NCBI GenBank assembly: GCA_040285745.1
Contig: JAUFOR010000002.1
Coordinates: forward strand, 186,001 to 250,000
Origin: Barthelona sp. PCE
Lineage: Eukaryota > Metamonada: BaSk clade
Reading direction: 5' to 3'
DNA length: 64,000 nt
Shown: positions 47,701 through 57,247 of the stretch, piece by piece
Position numbering within the stretch: the first letter of the stretch is position 1
How the letters are laid out: each line of letters opens with the position of its first letter
Made by a program: the position numbers and the translations under genes
Notes under the pieces: model-generated
What the model was told of the DNA's origin: nothing
The model's database searches: none
The model's input: the letters and a program-made list of their open reading frames with translations, nothing else

Positions 47701-48437
47701 TTGCTGCACTTGAGGAGGGTGGGTCATACTGTTCTATTGTTTCAAGTGTTCCGTATCTCTTTACCTTCTGGCCTTCAGAGCGCCAACTTCCACTGCTCCC
47801 TAATGATTTGAGACGTATTACAACAATACTTCGAAACAATGAAGTTTCCGTGAACAAGCCTATGAAGAATCATCCTTTGTTTAAGCGTGATTTTAGGGTA
47901 TTTGACTCTGTCACTGTTCAATTACGTCGTGATATCCGTAACTTGAGTAGGCTTGATCTCGAGTTGCGCATTGTTGATGAATCCGATAAGTGGATTGTAA
48001 TTCCCAACGAGGAAATAGAGCTTATCAATCCTGACGACAATTCCTTCCGAGCGTACGCACACCAGGCACCATTCATTGCTGTTCCACATTCATGCCCTGC
48101 TATGCCAGATGAAGTTGTTGAGGAATACATGAACACTGATATGCTAAAGACACTTAAGAAGTGCTACAATATTGCGCTTCAGTCAAAAGAGATCACTATG
48201 TCGGACAAGAGCGTTGAGCGCTTGTATAACTATGATTCAAAGAAAATTACAATGCTTAATAAGAATTTACTGGCGAGAGTTCAGTCAAAGTTTGGTGCAG
48301 GAAACAACCCTACTGACCAAAAGAAAGAAGATGAATCCGAACAAAAAAGTGGCGAGGTGAGTGAAATGCCAAAGCCTAAGAAGAGACGTCGTAATAGGCG
48401 TAAGAAGAAGAAGAATCAGCAGCAGAATCAAGAATAA
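44718..48437 (+). CDS. DIS3L2: DIS3L2-type RNase II (RNB) exoribonuclease
   Basis: About 1,239 residues from MSQRERQGKN. Cold-shock-type domains near 60-340 precede the RNB catalytic domain (about 360-720). The active-site row DPPTARDLDDA contains all four metal-binding Asp, and VIPMLPRLFADDQCSL matches the DIS3L family. There is no N-terminal PIN domain, which favours the cytoplasmic DIS3L2/SSD1 group over the exosome subunit Dis3. DIS3L2 degrades uridylated RNAs 3' to 5'. A C-terminal basic Lys/Arg/Gln tail ends the protein. It is larger than human DIS3L2 (885), with a long S1-side extension. It is convergent with TOR, one base separating their stop codons. Confidence 0.9.
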   Translation: MSQRERQGKNKQSKILTQRREVTLNSITHKRYEDVIDRIVNEGSQPMMTDEIISKALTYPAFLDFESVVEGVRLGEYVYGEVRFLTYNVGYVTPLNPPQEWKIDAPKLAYHPIRVEKTFLNRCLHGDKVVVQLLHEKYDAPNATILKHEIESRYIEDKWSEVTFAPAIERIGPDNHMTPEIDPRGLVIHIVKREQSHNIIGMLQSGTHQFRPISKRVPDALIGKHPMTSTDSYFKALEEESFGSYYSAKYLEPSESDNRFGCYITDRLGAVGQVDIETEVLVKGNGLEMEFKQEVLDHVEELRPIMNELAQEHADFLMRRDLSVIDGHLNIVNESERSILNDVNCHTESVRTPVHMGKPLSNDPKVVFHDLVEEDLGVFVTIDPPTARDLDDAISIRSMEFEGAQYHLVGVHIADVSHFIIQDEEIDRTAQQRCATLYLVHHVIPMLPRLFADDQCSLHCLDYDSNGQPKLTKDNPKNAFSLVFLMDDAGNVICEPWMGKVKADSHARLDYDQATMMINHREHELIDIYKYTGDMLDKPRTVEGVNRVVDKRTNITMDNLADGVRKLNHLSVCMSDRKTDSFNFNTGELRFDIEIPRGVDPTSVKVLVPKELKVERHEEHDSHALVEEFMILANNWCSKIQLMTFPGYAVSRCHGSPKDKGMERFIMFQSILSEELEEGFELLSTFDLLNGVKFNEVLKMVDDAINNDVRIHKVLTNEQFSLSFSFMILLSMERATYTGSTSAFESFINMMSSEHELSYETIVEQAFNGLRHFALNINYYAHFTSPIRRYPDIMAHRIMSLMIANSNFNIAKGQHSRNPAFRLLSCLNVKRDLHNILTDHVLRPIDRKSVLAHLLPLRATFLPLATRCLKAPLFNLPQLNVDELKEISIFAPWFKPTVFHGEHVPGDVDWWVQQCSMCSDQTMLIDNVSSSHQNVFLGYYLSEHPDMTFEATVIGVSDGKIEVFIPDLALVRKIPFEAFIGNSSWPNDKRVATVVAALEEGGSYCSIVSSVPYLFTFWPSERQLPLLPNDLRRITTILRNNEVSVNKPMKNHPLFKRDFRVFDSVTVQLRRDIRNLSRLDLELRIVDESDKWIVIPNEEIELINPDDNSFRAYAHQAPFIAVPHSCPAMPDEVVEEYMNTDMLKTLKKCYNIALQSKEITMSDKSVERLYNYDSKKITMLNKNLLARVQSKFGAGNNPTDQKKEDESEQKSGEVSEMPKPKKRRRNRRKKKKNQQQNQE

Positions 48438-48438
48438 A

Positions 48439-51400
48439 TTACCAAAAAGGACACCAACCAAAATAGGCTTGTGCAAGATTCTCAGAACTGGAGGCTGAAA
48501 GAATTAAGCGCTCAACTTGTTCTTCAACAGAGATCGTTTTTTGATTACTATCGTCAAATTCAACACCATAAAGCTTTTGACGTACGCGCTCGATTGCATT
48601 CAATGCTTTTTCATTTAGTAATGCTGTTGCATCAGAATCCTGACGAACTGGAACAATTGTATCGTCCAGATCCTCATCGAATTGCTCTTCATATGTGTCA
48701 GGATTGAAAGGCTGGGGTGCAATTAGACGGAAACTCAAAATTGGATCATAAATAAACGCTTCGAGCAATGCTTGAATTGTTTCACGGTTGTGACGCACTA
48801 GTTCCATAACGTTCTGTGCGGTCTGACGGAAAATACCTTCAATTCCAGAGATACCCATAGCCTTAATGAGAGTTCGAGTAAGTCGGAAAGGAACCTTTTC
48901 AGGGTAACGATCACGAATCATTGCAACCTCGAAACAATCACCGAAATCAATATGAATGATGTTACCAGCGTTACGATTGATCATAATATTGGCCAAGTGG
49001 CGATCACCCAAACCAATAATATAACCAACCATGCTCATGGTTGCTAAAGAACGAGTAAAGAATGAGCGATGATTCAGCCACAACTCGCATGAACGTGCAC
49101 GAAGCCAAATCATACGGGCAAGATCATTACCGGGATTGGAATTGATACCGGCCTCGAACACAAACAATTTCTGTAATACACTGAGATGTTGATAGTTATC
49201 TGTGTATTGTCGCATACGACGGACTTCACAATCATAAACAACACCGTACCTCACTCTGTAGTCACGGATCAAGCTGTGCAACGTATCACAACCATCAACC
49301 CATGAAAGGAGACCAGTCTTTGTATTGAGAGGGATAGCTCGGAAAGTTTGAATGGCAACAGACTTGCCTGAGAAACGCATGTCACTCTTACAAATACTGT
49401 CAATGTAGTCGAGAATTTGCATAAAACGTTCGTCTTGACGAAGATCTTCATGACCCTTAAGCAAATATATATAATCACGACCGTCAGTTCCCACAATTGT
49501 CACCTGACGGGGGCGCTGTTTGGTGGGATATATTGAAAGACGTTCCCTAAAGCAACGAATACGTGGAGTATCATCCTTCTTTGAGTAAAAACCTGGAAGA
49601 TGTAGTGATAAATCTGAAGCTTTCTTTAAATCCGGTGATGTATGACACAAATCAATGTGGTCAGTTGCAAGTGAAGCCTTAAGTTCACGAACAATACTGC
49701 TATAGTTCTGAAATGCTTCGGAAATATGCGCCGAACTGGAGGCAGAATTAGTTTTGGTCTTCTGTAAGCAATCATATGCCTGTTGTAACCGGACGCCAAA
49801 CATTGCCTTGAACGACTTCTCCGAACGTGTTTGCATCTCTCCATTAAGTTCAGCATGAAGAGGAATCAACAGATCGAGCACACCTTGAGTGTCTTTAGAT
49901 TCACCGTGATAGAGCTTGATCGCCTTGTCGATAGCGCTGTGCCACTTCTCACTAAGCAAAACTGCTACTCTAATAAGTTCATTGCGTACTAGTGCTGCAT
50001 CGGAAAGCAACATGCCGTGCCTGTTACCTAACTTGTCAAACAAACGTTTAGCAAACTCTCTGATACCAGGGTTACTGTCATCAGCAGCAACCTGCAACGA
50101 CCAGACCAGAGCCTGGGCGTGATGGTCCACCAGCTGTCCCAACAGGGAAGATATGATAGCTCCATGTGTATTGAGACGGGCAATGATCTGCGGGATAACA
50201 GCAAGCCAGACATTAATAGGGAGACCAGACACCAGAGATGTAGCCTTCTCAATGCTATGGTTATATTTAATCCAAACATCTAACAAACGTAACTTATCCT
50301 GAAGATCTGTGTCACCACCAATTTCAACGGCTCGACAGAATGCTTCTAAAGCAGTCTTTGCAACGCGAACAAGATCGACATCATCCATAGTTGACTCGTT
50401 TTCCATCTTCTTCAAGATGTCCCATAGCCTGGTAGCATAGAGATGCCACGGCTTGTAGGAGTTGGGATCAACCATGGTTGCATAACTGTAAAGACTGAGG
50501 AGTTCTGGTGAATCTGGAGCAAATATTAGTGACTGATCAATAGAAGGATCACTTTTAACGTGCCACTGGCCAAGTTTCATGAATATCTTTGACTTTAGCT
50601 TGTTGTTGACAGGTCTGAACTCATGTTCAAATGTTCCATTCTGAATATTTTCAACAAAATTCGTCATCATATCAAACGCAGCCGCTCTTTTACCGCATCT
50701 GTACATATGCTTCAAATAGACGTAATCAACATGGTGATTATGCTCTCCAATAAGGATTTCAAGTATACGACTTGCTTGCTTCTCAACATTAAACCGGTTG
50801 CACAGTTGTACATACTGCAAATACAGGTCAATATCCTCATTCTTTGGAATAACGGTGCTTCTCAACAGTAAAAGTTGTCGCCAAACTTCTTCGGTCATGC
50901 TACAACCTTCCATACGTTTGTTCCACATTTGCTTGAACCTCTCTTTCTCAAAATCACGATTAGAAGCAAGTTGTGAGTATTCAATCTGTTCCTCGAGTTC
51001 TGCTAGTTGTTGCATGATGAGCAGTAAGTTATAGGCACGGTCATACGACTCGATGATAAGTGGACGAATCTTAACAGAGGTTTGTTCACGACACTTGTTG
51101 ATCCACTCGCGACAGAGCTTGAAATCCTGTCTCTTAAACGCCAGGATGGATCGGAAAAACGTACCAGTGACAGACAGAGATGACATGTCAGATTCTACAA
51201 CATTACGCATTGTTCCCCAATCCTGAAGATTCCAAGCCGCACTAGCTGCAAGATTGGACGCATCAACCTGATCTTTTGACGATACAGAAACGTGTTCAGC
51301 GTCTCGAAGATTAATGGTCGAGTTTGTGTGCTTCAGTTTAACAAGAGTCTCTTGGAATGCGTGATATGCAGTAATAACACGCTCCCAATCACCCAGTTTG

Positions 51401-54400
51401 TATAAGCAACGAATACGACCAAGACAGAGAGGGATCTGCTTCTCTGGGTTGGTCTCGCTTTCAACCTCCTTACCATAAAGATCATAGGCCTTCTCATAGT
51501 AATTGAGCTGTTCGTACCAACTTGCCTTGATTGTTTTAATATGACGAATGAGTTTGTTCGAGTGACAGTGAATCATTACGCCCAATGCACCTTGGTGCTC
51601 GTGCAGAGTATTGTTGAGAGAAATAATATTCTCAACTGTTCGAGCTGGTGACGACTCAAACACCTGCTCACAGTAGTAGAGAGACTTGGCGTACGCATCA
51701 CACTTCGCAGCGAGATCCGCAAGCACTGAAGGACTGATATTAAGTGAAATAGAGCGATGCTCTAAAAACTCGCACAAATTCAGCAGTTTCAATAACAGAT
51801 CGTTGGGAATTGTCTTCGAACTGATGGCAAGTTCAACACTCTCAGTGAGTTCCTTCTGTGCATCAGGACTGCTGTGATATACTTCAGCGAATGCAACATT
51901 GAAAACATCATATAATAAAGGCGTGTGATGTTGGGCAACAGTCTTGAGGCAACGTAACACCGGAATGGGATTGTGCTCAAGAAGTTTTGTGCTGAAATCT
52001 TGGAACCAATTAAGCCATTCTTCTCTTGTTGCGTTTTCATGAGATACGTTAAGCGTGCCCATTATGGAGTCTGTGAAGTCAAAAGACGCAATCTGACGTG
52101 TTGCAGGGCTTGATTCTTGGATTATTTCTTTGCGAAGTGGGTTGGGACCCAGAATAGTCTTTTTGCTCGTTGATACCTTGGATGGATTACGGCAAACAGA
52201 GCGTACCAGGTCCAGATAACGTGTGTGTGAGATATGGTTGCGCTCAAGACATTTCTGAACTGTTGGAACAAACAAAACATATGTGCTTCCAAAGTGCTGA
52301 ACCAGTCGACACAGAGTGTCCATGACAGTACTGTGAAGGAAACGAGGCGCAGAGTTAAGCGTCTCACAAATCATGTGGACGAGCATGCTCGAGTACATAG
52401 TGAGATCGACAATTGATGCGAGCTTACCCAGCGTTTGGAACGTTTTAATCACTGTTTGATCGTTAACATCATCTGCTGAAATAAGTTGCATCATCGTTGG
52501 AATCACCAAGAATAACCAGTCATCGAGCTTTTCTCCAAGAATAACGAGTGTGTCGAGTACTTTGTCAGCAATAAGACAGTTGAAGTTGATATTTGGTTTC
52601 AATGTGTCCAAAAGTAAGGGCATAATCATAGGCATGTACTGTCTGAACTCGTCTGACAATGCACGGCTGAGCTCCTCGATGAGACGCACAATCTGTAACT
52701 GAAGACCGCTTCTCCAACACTCGTTAATAAGGTAGAAGAGTGAATCAACATGAATCTGGATTTGCTCCTTAACAACGCTCACAAGATTGGCAAACGACTT
52801 AAATAGCGCCTCCTGAAGACTTTCATCTACCATACGGATGGCACGAATAAATGTACGCATCACAGCAGGAAGCAATTGAACAACGTACTGATCTGATTGC
52901 TCAAAAATATGTGTGATTGAGTTGGCAATAGCCTTACGAAGCGCTGTCTCATTGTTGTTGTTGAAGATATCCAGCAACAACCTGATAACAAGATCAGCTG
53001 TATAGTGTTTATCGTTAGCGCTCAGTGTTTGTGTATTCTCAGGCTTCTTCTTGGTCTTGTCAGTTGAAGCTTGCATAACCTTGATGAGATTAGGATCGAT
53101 GGCTCCGATCGTACCGATGAGATGAAATAATTTGACAGTCAACTCATCGTCGTAATCCGTGGATGCCTCTGTCAAAAGAGAATCGAGTAAGTTGGGCCAA
53201 AGATGATAAGGTTTCGTTGTGAAACCGGTAGACCGCACAATTGCACTCATTGCATCGATACAACACTTTTTAACCTGCACAGAACCATAGCCCAAAACGT
53301 TCTGAAGCAATGATAACAGACTAGTGATGATACTTTCATCAATTGATGGTCCACCAACAAGACACACCTGACTAAGCAGTTTCAAAAGAGATGAAAGATA
53401 TGGACCTGGGTATGCAACGTTAATTTCAAACTTTTTCTGCAAAAACGTAACGATAGTTGGACAATATGGTCGAACAAGTTCAGGAGCAGCCTGTGTGAGG
53501 TGTCTTAGCAATAGTGGAACAGAAGGATCACTGTTTCCTTCCCATACAATTTCTGTAAGTAAATGCAAAAGAAGATTGCGGAGGGTAGGAAGAATGGATG
53601 CAGAATTTTTGAAAGCAAGTCGGCCGAGCAACTCAATCGAGGCTACGCGGATATCATAATCACGGTCATTAAGTGTGATTGACAGTGCCCGAAGCGCTTC
53701 AGGTTGAGATAGTGATTTGTCATAGCGAATATCAAGGCATTGTAAAACAGTACGCCTAATGTTACAGTCTGCATCACCTACAGCTGTCACGAGCAAGTGT
53801 GAAAGCACATCGTGCACAATAGTTGTTTGAAAATGACCCAGATGCAAACCATTCGGAGGGATTAATAAGGCACAAATAGTTTTGACTGCCTCCAAACGAA
53901 CACTCGGTTCGTCATATTCAAGGAATGCTACGAGTGCATCCTTTACGAAGACAGTAAGTGTGATACTTGCAAAACTGAAAGAACGTAGTGCTCTAAAGAC
54001 ACTAACCAGCTTCTCAGGCTTGTTGTTAGCAGGTGGCTTTGGTGGTAAACTGAAGGGTAAGCGTCCCATTGCATTCTTCATCTCAAAGAAAGCCTGCTTC
54101 TCAAACGCGCGTAATTCACGTGTATCAAGATCATAAAGAGTAATCTGCGAAATAGAGATGAGCTTGAATTGAACCTCCAACAGTAGTGATGGATCAACCA
54201 AGACAATCTCTTGAAGTACGCTACATACATGCTCACTAAGTGGTAACCTAAACACCAGATCAAGGACACGTGTTGTACATGTACTAGTATCAACAACCTC
54301 CTTTTTCTGCTCCTTTTTAAGACGCAGTGAGCGAGTGATTGCTGCAAGTGCTCGTAAAATAATACAATCTTCGATGTTAAGCTTGCCACGAAGGGAACGT

Positions 54401-55482
54401 TCAATAATTTGTTCAATAATATCAATCGTCTCTGAGAAATGCATGGAAAAACGACCACCAACAGCGTGAGCAATTTTAGTAATTGACTCAAGTGCTACCT
54501 TCTTGTAGTACTTAGAGTCAGCAGCAACAGTCAACAAAAACGCCAAAATCTGATGATAATCGTGCATTCCAAACTGATCTGGTAAAACATCAGTAATAAT
54601 ACCTAACAAACGCACTACTTCGCTATGGATAACACCCTTACGAGAGTTACGAAATGCCCAAACAACCTCATATATCTTATATATATACTGCGAAAGAAAA
54701 TCAAGCGAGACATTAAGCACAAACTCGCCTAAAGCCATCAGGTATCCCCGAATAACATCACTTGTGATACTGTTCGTTGTGGATAGGCCTTGCATGAGAG
54801 AGTTATAACATACTTCAAATAGACGATTCCTACGATCATTATCTCTGTTATTAATAATATTCAGTGTATTACTAAACGCACGAACAGCTTTACGTGCAAT
54901 CGTCTGTTTGGAATCAGTAATTCCAATCCAAATTATGTTGAGGAAGTCGTTGATGCGAGTAGCAAAAATGATTGGACTATTAGCGGCGAGTTCACACAAA
55001 TTACAAACAAAAGAATATCGTTTTAAATCATTAGACTCTCGTTGAAGACCTTCAAGGGCGACAGACAAATCGTGGGATACAAACTTATGCATTGTTGTTC
55101 CACAAGACACGGAAAGATGACCCAAAACTTTGGAACTTAATTCTGCTAATATCTCTGAACTAGCCATAAAGTGACGAATGTAATGAGCACAGAACGAAAC
55201 CTTTGCGATAGGATCACCGAATTGAATGTCAACCAACTCATCAACGATCTTTAAGCCAAGTAACCAAAAATACGTCTGCTTCATGCTTCTAAATCGCTTC
55301 AGGTATGCGTATATCGATTTCGTGAACAATAGAACATGTTCTGGTGATAAGTCTTTGTAATGCTGCTCAATTGCTTCCCTAATCTCCATTGCTGCAAGTG
55401 ATGCAGCTTCGAGCTCGTTCTTTGGCATCTTGTTCAGTGAGCATTGCTGCTCTAGTAATTCTATAGGCCGTGATTCGACCAT
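48439..55482 (-). CDS. TOR: TOR serine/threonine kinase (PIKK family)
   Basis: 2,347 residues without an intron. N-terminal HEAT repeats (to about 1,250) are followed by the FAT region and then an FRB domain (about 1,829-1,925, ELIRVAVLLSEKWHSAIDKA). The kinase domain (about 1,990-2,250) has LLKGHEDLRQDER, GLGDRHLANIM and HIDFGDCFEVA, so catalytic HRD-like and DFG motifs are intact. The FATC tail ends AYFGWCPFW, as in all TORs. TOR controls growth by phosphorylating translation and autophagy targets from lysosome-like membranes. FRB positions that contact rapamycin in human mTOR are changed (see findings). The TSC2-like GAP and 4E-BP in this window are candidate pathway partners. Confidence 0.97.
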   Translation of the reverse strand: MVESRPIELLEQQCSLNKMPKNELEAASLAAMEIREAIEQHYKDLSPEHVLLFTKSIYAYLKRFRSMKQTYFWLLGLKIVDELVDIQFGDPIAKVSFCAHYIRHFMASSEILAELSSKVLGHLSVSCGTTMHKFVSHDLSVALEGLQRESNDLKRYSFVCNLCELAANSPIIFATRINDFLNIIWIGITDSKQTIARKAVRAFSNTLNIINNRDNDRRNRLFEVCYNSLMQGLSTTNSITSDVIRGYLMALGEFVLNVSLDFLSQYIYKIYEVVWAFRNSRKGVIHSEVVRLLGIITDVLPDQFGMHDYHQILAFLLTVAADSKYYKKVALESITKIAHAVGGRFSMHFSETIDIIEQIIERSLRGKLNIEDCIILRALAAITRSLRLKKEQKKEVVDTSTCTTRVLDLVFRLPLSEHVCSVLQEIVLVDPSLLLEVQFKLISISQITLYDLDTRELRAFEKQAFFEMKNAMGRLPFSLPPKPPANNKPEKLVSVFRALRSFSFASITLTVFVKDALVAFLEYDEPSVRLEAVKTICALLIPPNGLHLGHFQTTIVHDVLSHLLVTAVGDADCNIRRTVLQCLDIRYDKSLSQPEALRALSITLNDRDYDIRVASIELLGRLAFKNSASILPTLRNLLLHLLTEIVWEGNSDPSVPLLLRHLTQAAPELVRPYCPTIVTFLQKKFEINVAYPGPYLSSLLKLLSQVCLVGGPSIDESIITSLLSLLQNVLGYGSVQVKKCCIDAMSAIVRSTGFTTKPYHLWPNLLDSLLTEASTDYDDELTVKLFHLIGTIGAIDPNLIKVMQASTDKTKKKPENTQTLSANDKHYTADLVIRLLLDIFNNNNETALRKAIANSITHIFEQSDQYVVQLLPAVMRTFIRAIRMVDESLQEALFKSFANLVSVVKEQIQIHVDSLFYLINECWRSGLQLQIVRLIEELSRALSDEFRQYMPMIMPLLLDTLKPNINFNCLIADKVLDTLVILGEKLDDWLFLVIPTMMQLISADDVNDQTVIKTFQTLGKLASIVDLTMYSSMLVHMICETLNSAPRFLHSTVMDTLCRLVQHFGSTYVLFVPTVQKCLERNHISHTRYLDLVRSVCRNPSKVSTSKKTILGPNPLRKEIIQESSPATRQIASFDFTDSIMGTLNVSHENATREEWLNWFQDFSTKLLEHNPIPVLRCLKTVAQHHTPLLYDVFNVAFAEVYHSSPDAQKELTESVELAISSKTIPNDLLLKLLNLCEFLEHRSISLNISPSVLADLAAKCDAYAKSLYYCEQVFESSPARTVENIISLNNTLHEHQGALGVMIHCHSNKLIRHIKTIKASWYEQLNYYEKAYDLYGKEVESETNPEKQIPLCLGRIRCLYKLGDWERVITAYHAFQETLVKLKHTNSTINLRDAEHVSVSSKDQVDASNLAASAAWNLQDWGTMRNVVESDMSSLSVTGTFFRSILAFKRQDFKLCREWINKCREQTSVKIRPLIIESYDRAYNLLLIMQQLAELEEQIEYSQLASNRDFEKERFKQMWNKRMEGCSMTEEVWRQLLLLRSTVIPKNEDIDLYLQYVQLCNRFNVEKQASRILEILIGEHNHHVDYVYLKHMYRCGKRAAAFDMMTNFVENIQNGTFEHEFRPVNNKLKSKIFMKLGQWHVKSDPSIDQSLIFAPDSPELLSLYSYATMVDPNSYKPWHLYATRLWDILKKMENESTMDDVDLVRVAKTALEAFCRAVEIGGDTDLQDKLRLLDVWIKYNHSIEKATSLVSGLPINVWLAVIPQIIARLNTHGAIISSLLGQLVDHHAQALVWSLQVAADDSNPGIREFAKRLFDKLGNRHGMLLSDAALVRNELIRVAVLLSEKWHSAIDKAIKLYHGESKDTQGVLDLLIPLHAELNGEMQTRSEKSFKAMFGVRLQQAYDCLQKTKTNSASSSAHISEAFQNYSSIVRELKASLATDHIDLCHTSPDLKKASDLSLHLPGFYSKKDDTPRIRCFRERLSIYPTKQRPRQVTIVGTDGRDYIYLLKGHEDLRQDERFMQILDYIDSICKSDMRFSGKSVAIQTFRAIPLNTKTGLLSWVDGCDTLHSLIRDYRVRYGVVYDCEVRRMRQYTDNYQHLSVLQKLFVFEAGINSNPGNDLARMIWLRARSCELWLNHRSFFTRSLATMSMVGYIIGLGDRHLANIMINRNAGNIIHIDFGDCFEVAMIRDRYPEKVPFRLTRTLIKAMGISGIEGIFRQTAQNVMELVRHNRETIQALLEAFIYDPILSFRLIAPQPFNPDTYEEQFDEDLDDTIVPVRQDSDATALLNEKALNAIERVRQKLYGVEFDDSNQKTISVEEQVERLILSASSSENLAQAYFGWCPFW

Positions 55483-55788
55483 AAACTGGGATGAAAAAAA
55501 GAAAACAACTTGTAAATCCTAGAATATCTTGTACAACCATGTCCCTGTTATTTTTACTGTATGGGCTGATCATATACGTGAGATGGAAGAAGAAATCGAT
55601 TCTTGCCTGGATAATTTCTTCTGTCTCAATTTATGGAATGAAGAACTTTTAATGTTCGTTAAGCCGAGCATAAATAAAAATCATTAAGAATGCAACACAA
55701 ATATGACTCTTAAAAAAAAACACAAAGATGTTTCAAGTATCTTATCTCTTTCTTTGATATTTGTTTATTTGCAAAAGAATTTTCAACG
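55483..55788. other. Divergent promoter spacer
   Basis: About 300 A+T-rich bases between the TOR start and the next plus-strand gene. A CTTTTTTTCATCCC block lies just upstream of the TOR ATG on the minus strand, and TTATCTCTTTCTTTG lies about 35 bases before the other ATG. No gene or structured RNA was seen. Confidence 0.45.
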
Positions 55789-56397
55789 ATGTCAAGTTGG
55801 ACTATAAGTTTTACACCGCCTCCAAAGGCTAAAAGACGTCGACTTTCATCAAAATCCAGTTTACACTCCTTAAGTTCGAATGTACCGACAGAAAACATCC
55901 AAAAACAGTGCAGTACGATGCTTTCCGCCCTTTGCGAAAGTGTTGCCCAGCGAATCATTGTTGAAGATTCTGCACTGGTTTTAACTGATCTTGAGACTTA
56001 TGTCAATCGTTTTTTCTCACATAAATATGCCAAACAGCGGCTGCAGAGTGGGATGACACTTGATTCATTGGTTTTCCATGACTATCCGTTCCCTTTAATC
56101 GATGATTATCCAAGTGATCTTGTCCCAGCTATTCAAAAGTGTTTTGACAACCAGCAAAGCACAATGTTAAAGGAAAAGAAGAGTGGAAAGGTTGATTTAA
56201 ACCCAAAGAAGCAATATTGTAGTAATTTTTTGATTAATCCAATGAATGGAGAAGCAACTAAAATTGTAGATTATGAGAACGATCTGATAGATTACTCCGC
56301 GTGTTGTGGATCTTCAGGATCAACCACACCAAATTTACCGAAAAGAAAAAAAAAATCTAAAGCTAAAAAGAAGCGTAAGCGTTCAAGTACAAGTTAA
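55789..56397 (+). CDS. Unknown nuclear-type basic protein
   Basis: 202 residues. Two strongly basic stretches, near the start (KAKRRRLSSK) and at the end (KRKKKSKAKKKRKRSSTS), look like nuclear or nucleolar localisation signals. Between them a helical segment (CSTMLSALCESVAQRIIVED) and a conserved-looking FHDYPFPLIDDYP motif form a small globular part. I do not recognise the family. It is convergent with the Myb gene, 43 bases between stops. Confidence 0.75.
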   Translation: MSSWTISFTPPPKAKRRRLSSKSSLHSLSSNVPTENIQKQCSTMLSALCESVAQRIIVEDSALVLTDLETYVNRFFSHKYAKQRLQSGMTLDSLVFHDYPFPLIDDYPSDLVPAIQKCFDNQQSTMLKEKKSGKVDLNPKKQYCSNFLINPMNGEATKIVDYENDLIDYSACCGSSGSTTPNLPKRKKKSKAKKKRKRSSTS

Positions 56398-56440
56398 CCA
56401 TTATAAGGTTTACAACATACGATGATACAGCAAATCATCA

Positions 56441-57247
56441 TTAATGGCGATTTTTATATCGCTTCTTTGAACTCTTCTTTCGATAGAGTTGATCCCATTT
56501 TGAACGACATTGAACATCAGTACGGTGCTTCAGATGCTTTGCTATCTCAGACCATGGAGCCTTGTCATGCATTCTGTGGTTATCTTGTATCAGATTAATG
56601 AGGATTTCTGTTTCGTCATCTCGCCAACAACCCTTCCGAATATTAGGGTCAAGAACACGTAAATAGTGTTGTTTGATAGTTGGTATTGACCTCCCCAGTT
56701 CAGAGCTGAGTATGGGATATGCCCCATCTTTATAAACCCATAACAGCGTTAGAACACGTAAATCTTCTTCTTTTGACCAATATGTCACATCACGTTCCCT
56801 TGTGTCCCTGTTTTTCCTTTTTGTTTTCTTTTCCTTTATGTCCGTTGCGACAATATCATCAATTGTTATTAATGATGTGTCACATGGAAGACCATTATAC
56901 GGGAAAATGTATTGATTTATGGATGGTATTGTTAGGAGCGTATCAACAGTTGAGAGCGACATCTGAACTTCAGCTGGTACCTCCTCTGAGTCGTTGTATT
57001 CAATATTATTGACGAATTGTGTTAGATTTTTATGCAGTTGCTCAATATTGGAATTATTCATTTTTTCCAAGTCTGACAGAACGTTCTGTCTCAATTGTTG
57101 TTCTGACGCATGTTCTATATCGATATATTGCTGTGTGAGTATCAGAAGTGGGCATGAGCAATCATAATGAATGTTGTAATGAAGATTATGAACTTCAGCA
57201 GGAGTTCTGAAATTCTCCAGTTCCTTAAGGTGTGGGTAGTAGCTCAT
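56441..57247 (-). CDS. Myb/SANT DNA-binding protein
   Basis: 268 residues. Two Myb-type repeats occupy about 155-260. The first begins VTYWSKEEDLRVLTLLW; the second begins GCWRDDETEILINLIQDNH and ends CRSKWDQLYRK, with the spaced Trp residues of the Myb fold. A Lys/Arg-rich stretch precedes them (KEKKTKRKNRDTRERD). The N-terminal 150 residues are unassigned. The protein probably binds DNA as a transcription factor; in parabasalids Myb proteins read core promoter motifs, but no such link is shown by the sequence. Confidence 0.88.
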   Translation of the reverse strand: MSYYPHLKELENFRTPAEVHNLHYNIHYDCSCPLLILTQQYIDIEHASEQQLRQNVLSDLEKMNNSNIEQLHKNLTQFVNNIEYNDSEEVPAEVQMSLSTVDTLLTIPSINQYIFPYNGLPCDTSLITIDDIVATDIKEKKTKRKNRDTRERDVTYWSKEEDLRVLTLLWVYKDGAYPILSSELGRSIPTIKQHYLRVLDPNIRKGCWRDDETEILINLIQDNHRMHDKAPWSEIAKHLKHRTDVQCRSKWDQLYRKKSSKKRYKNRH

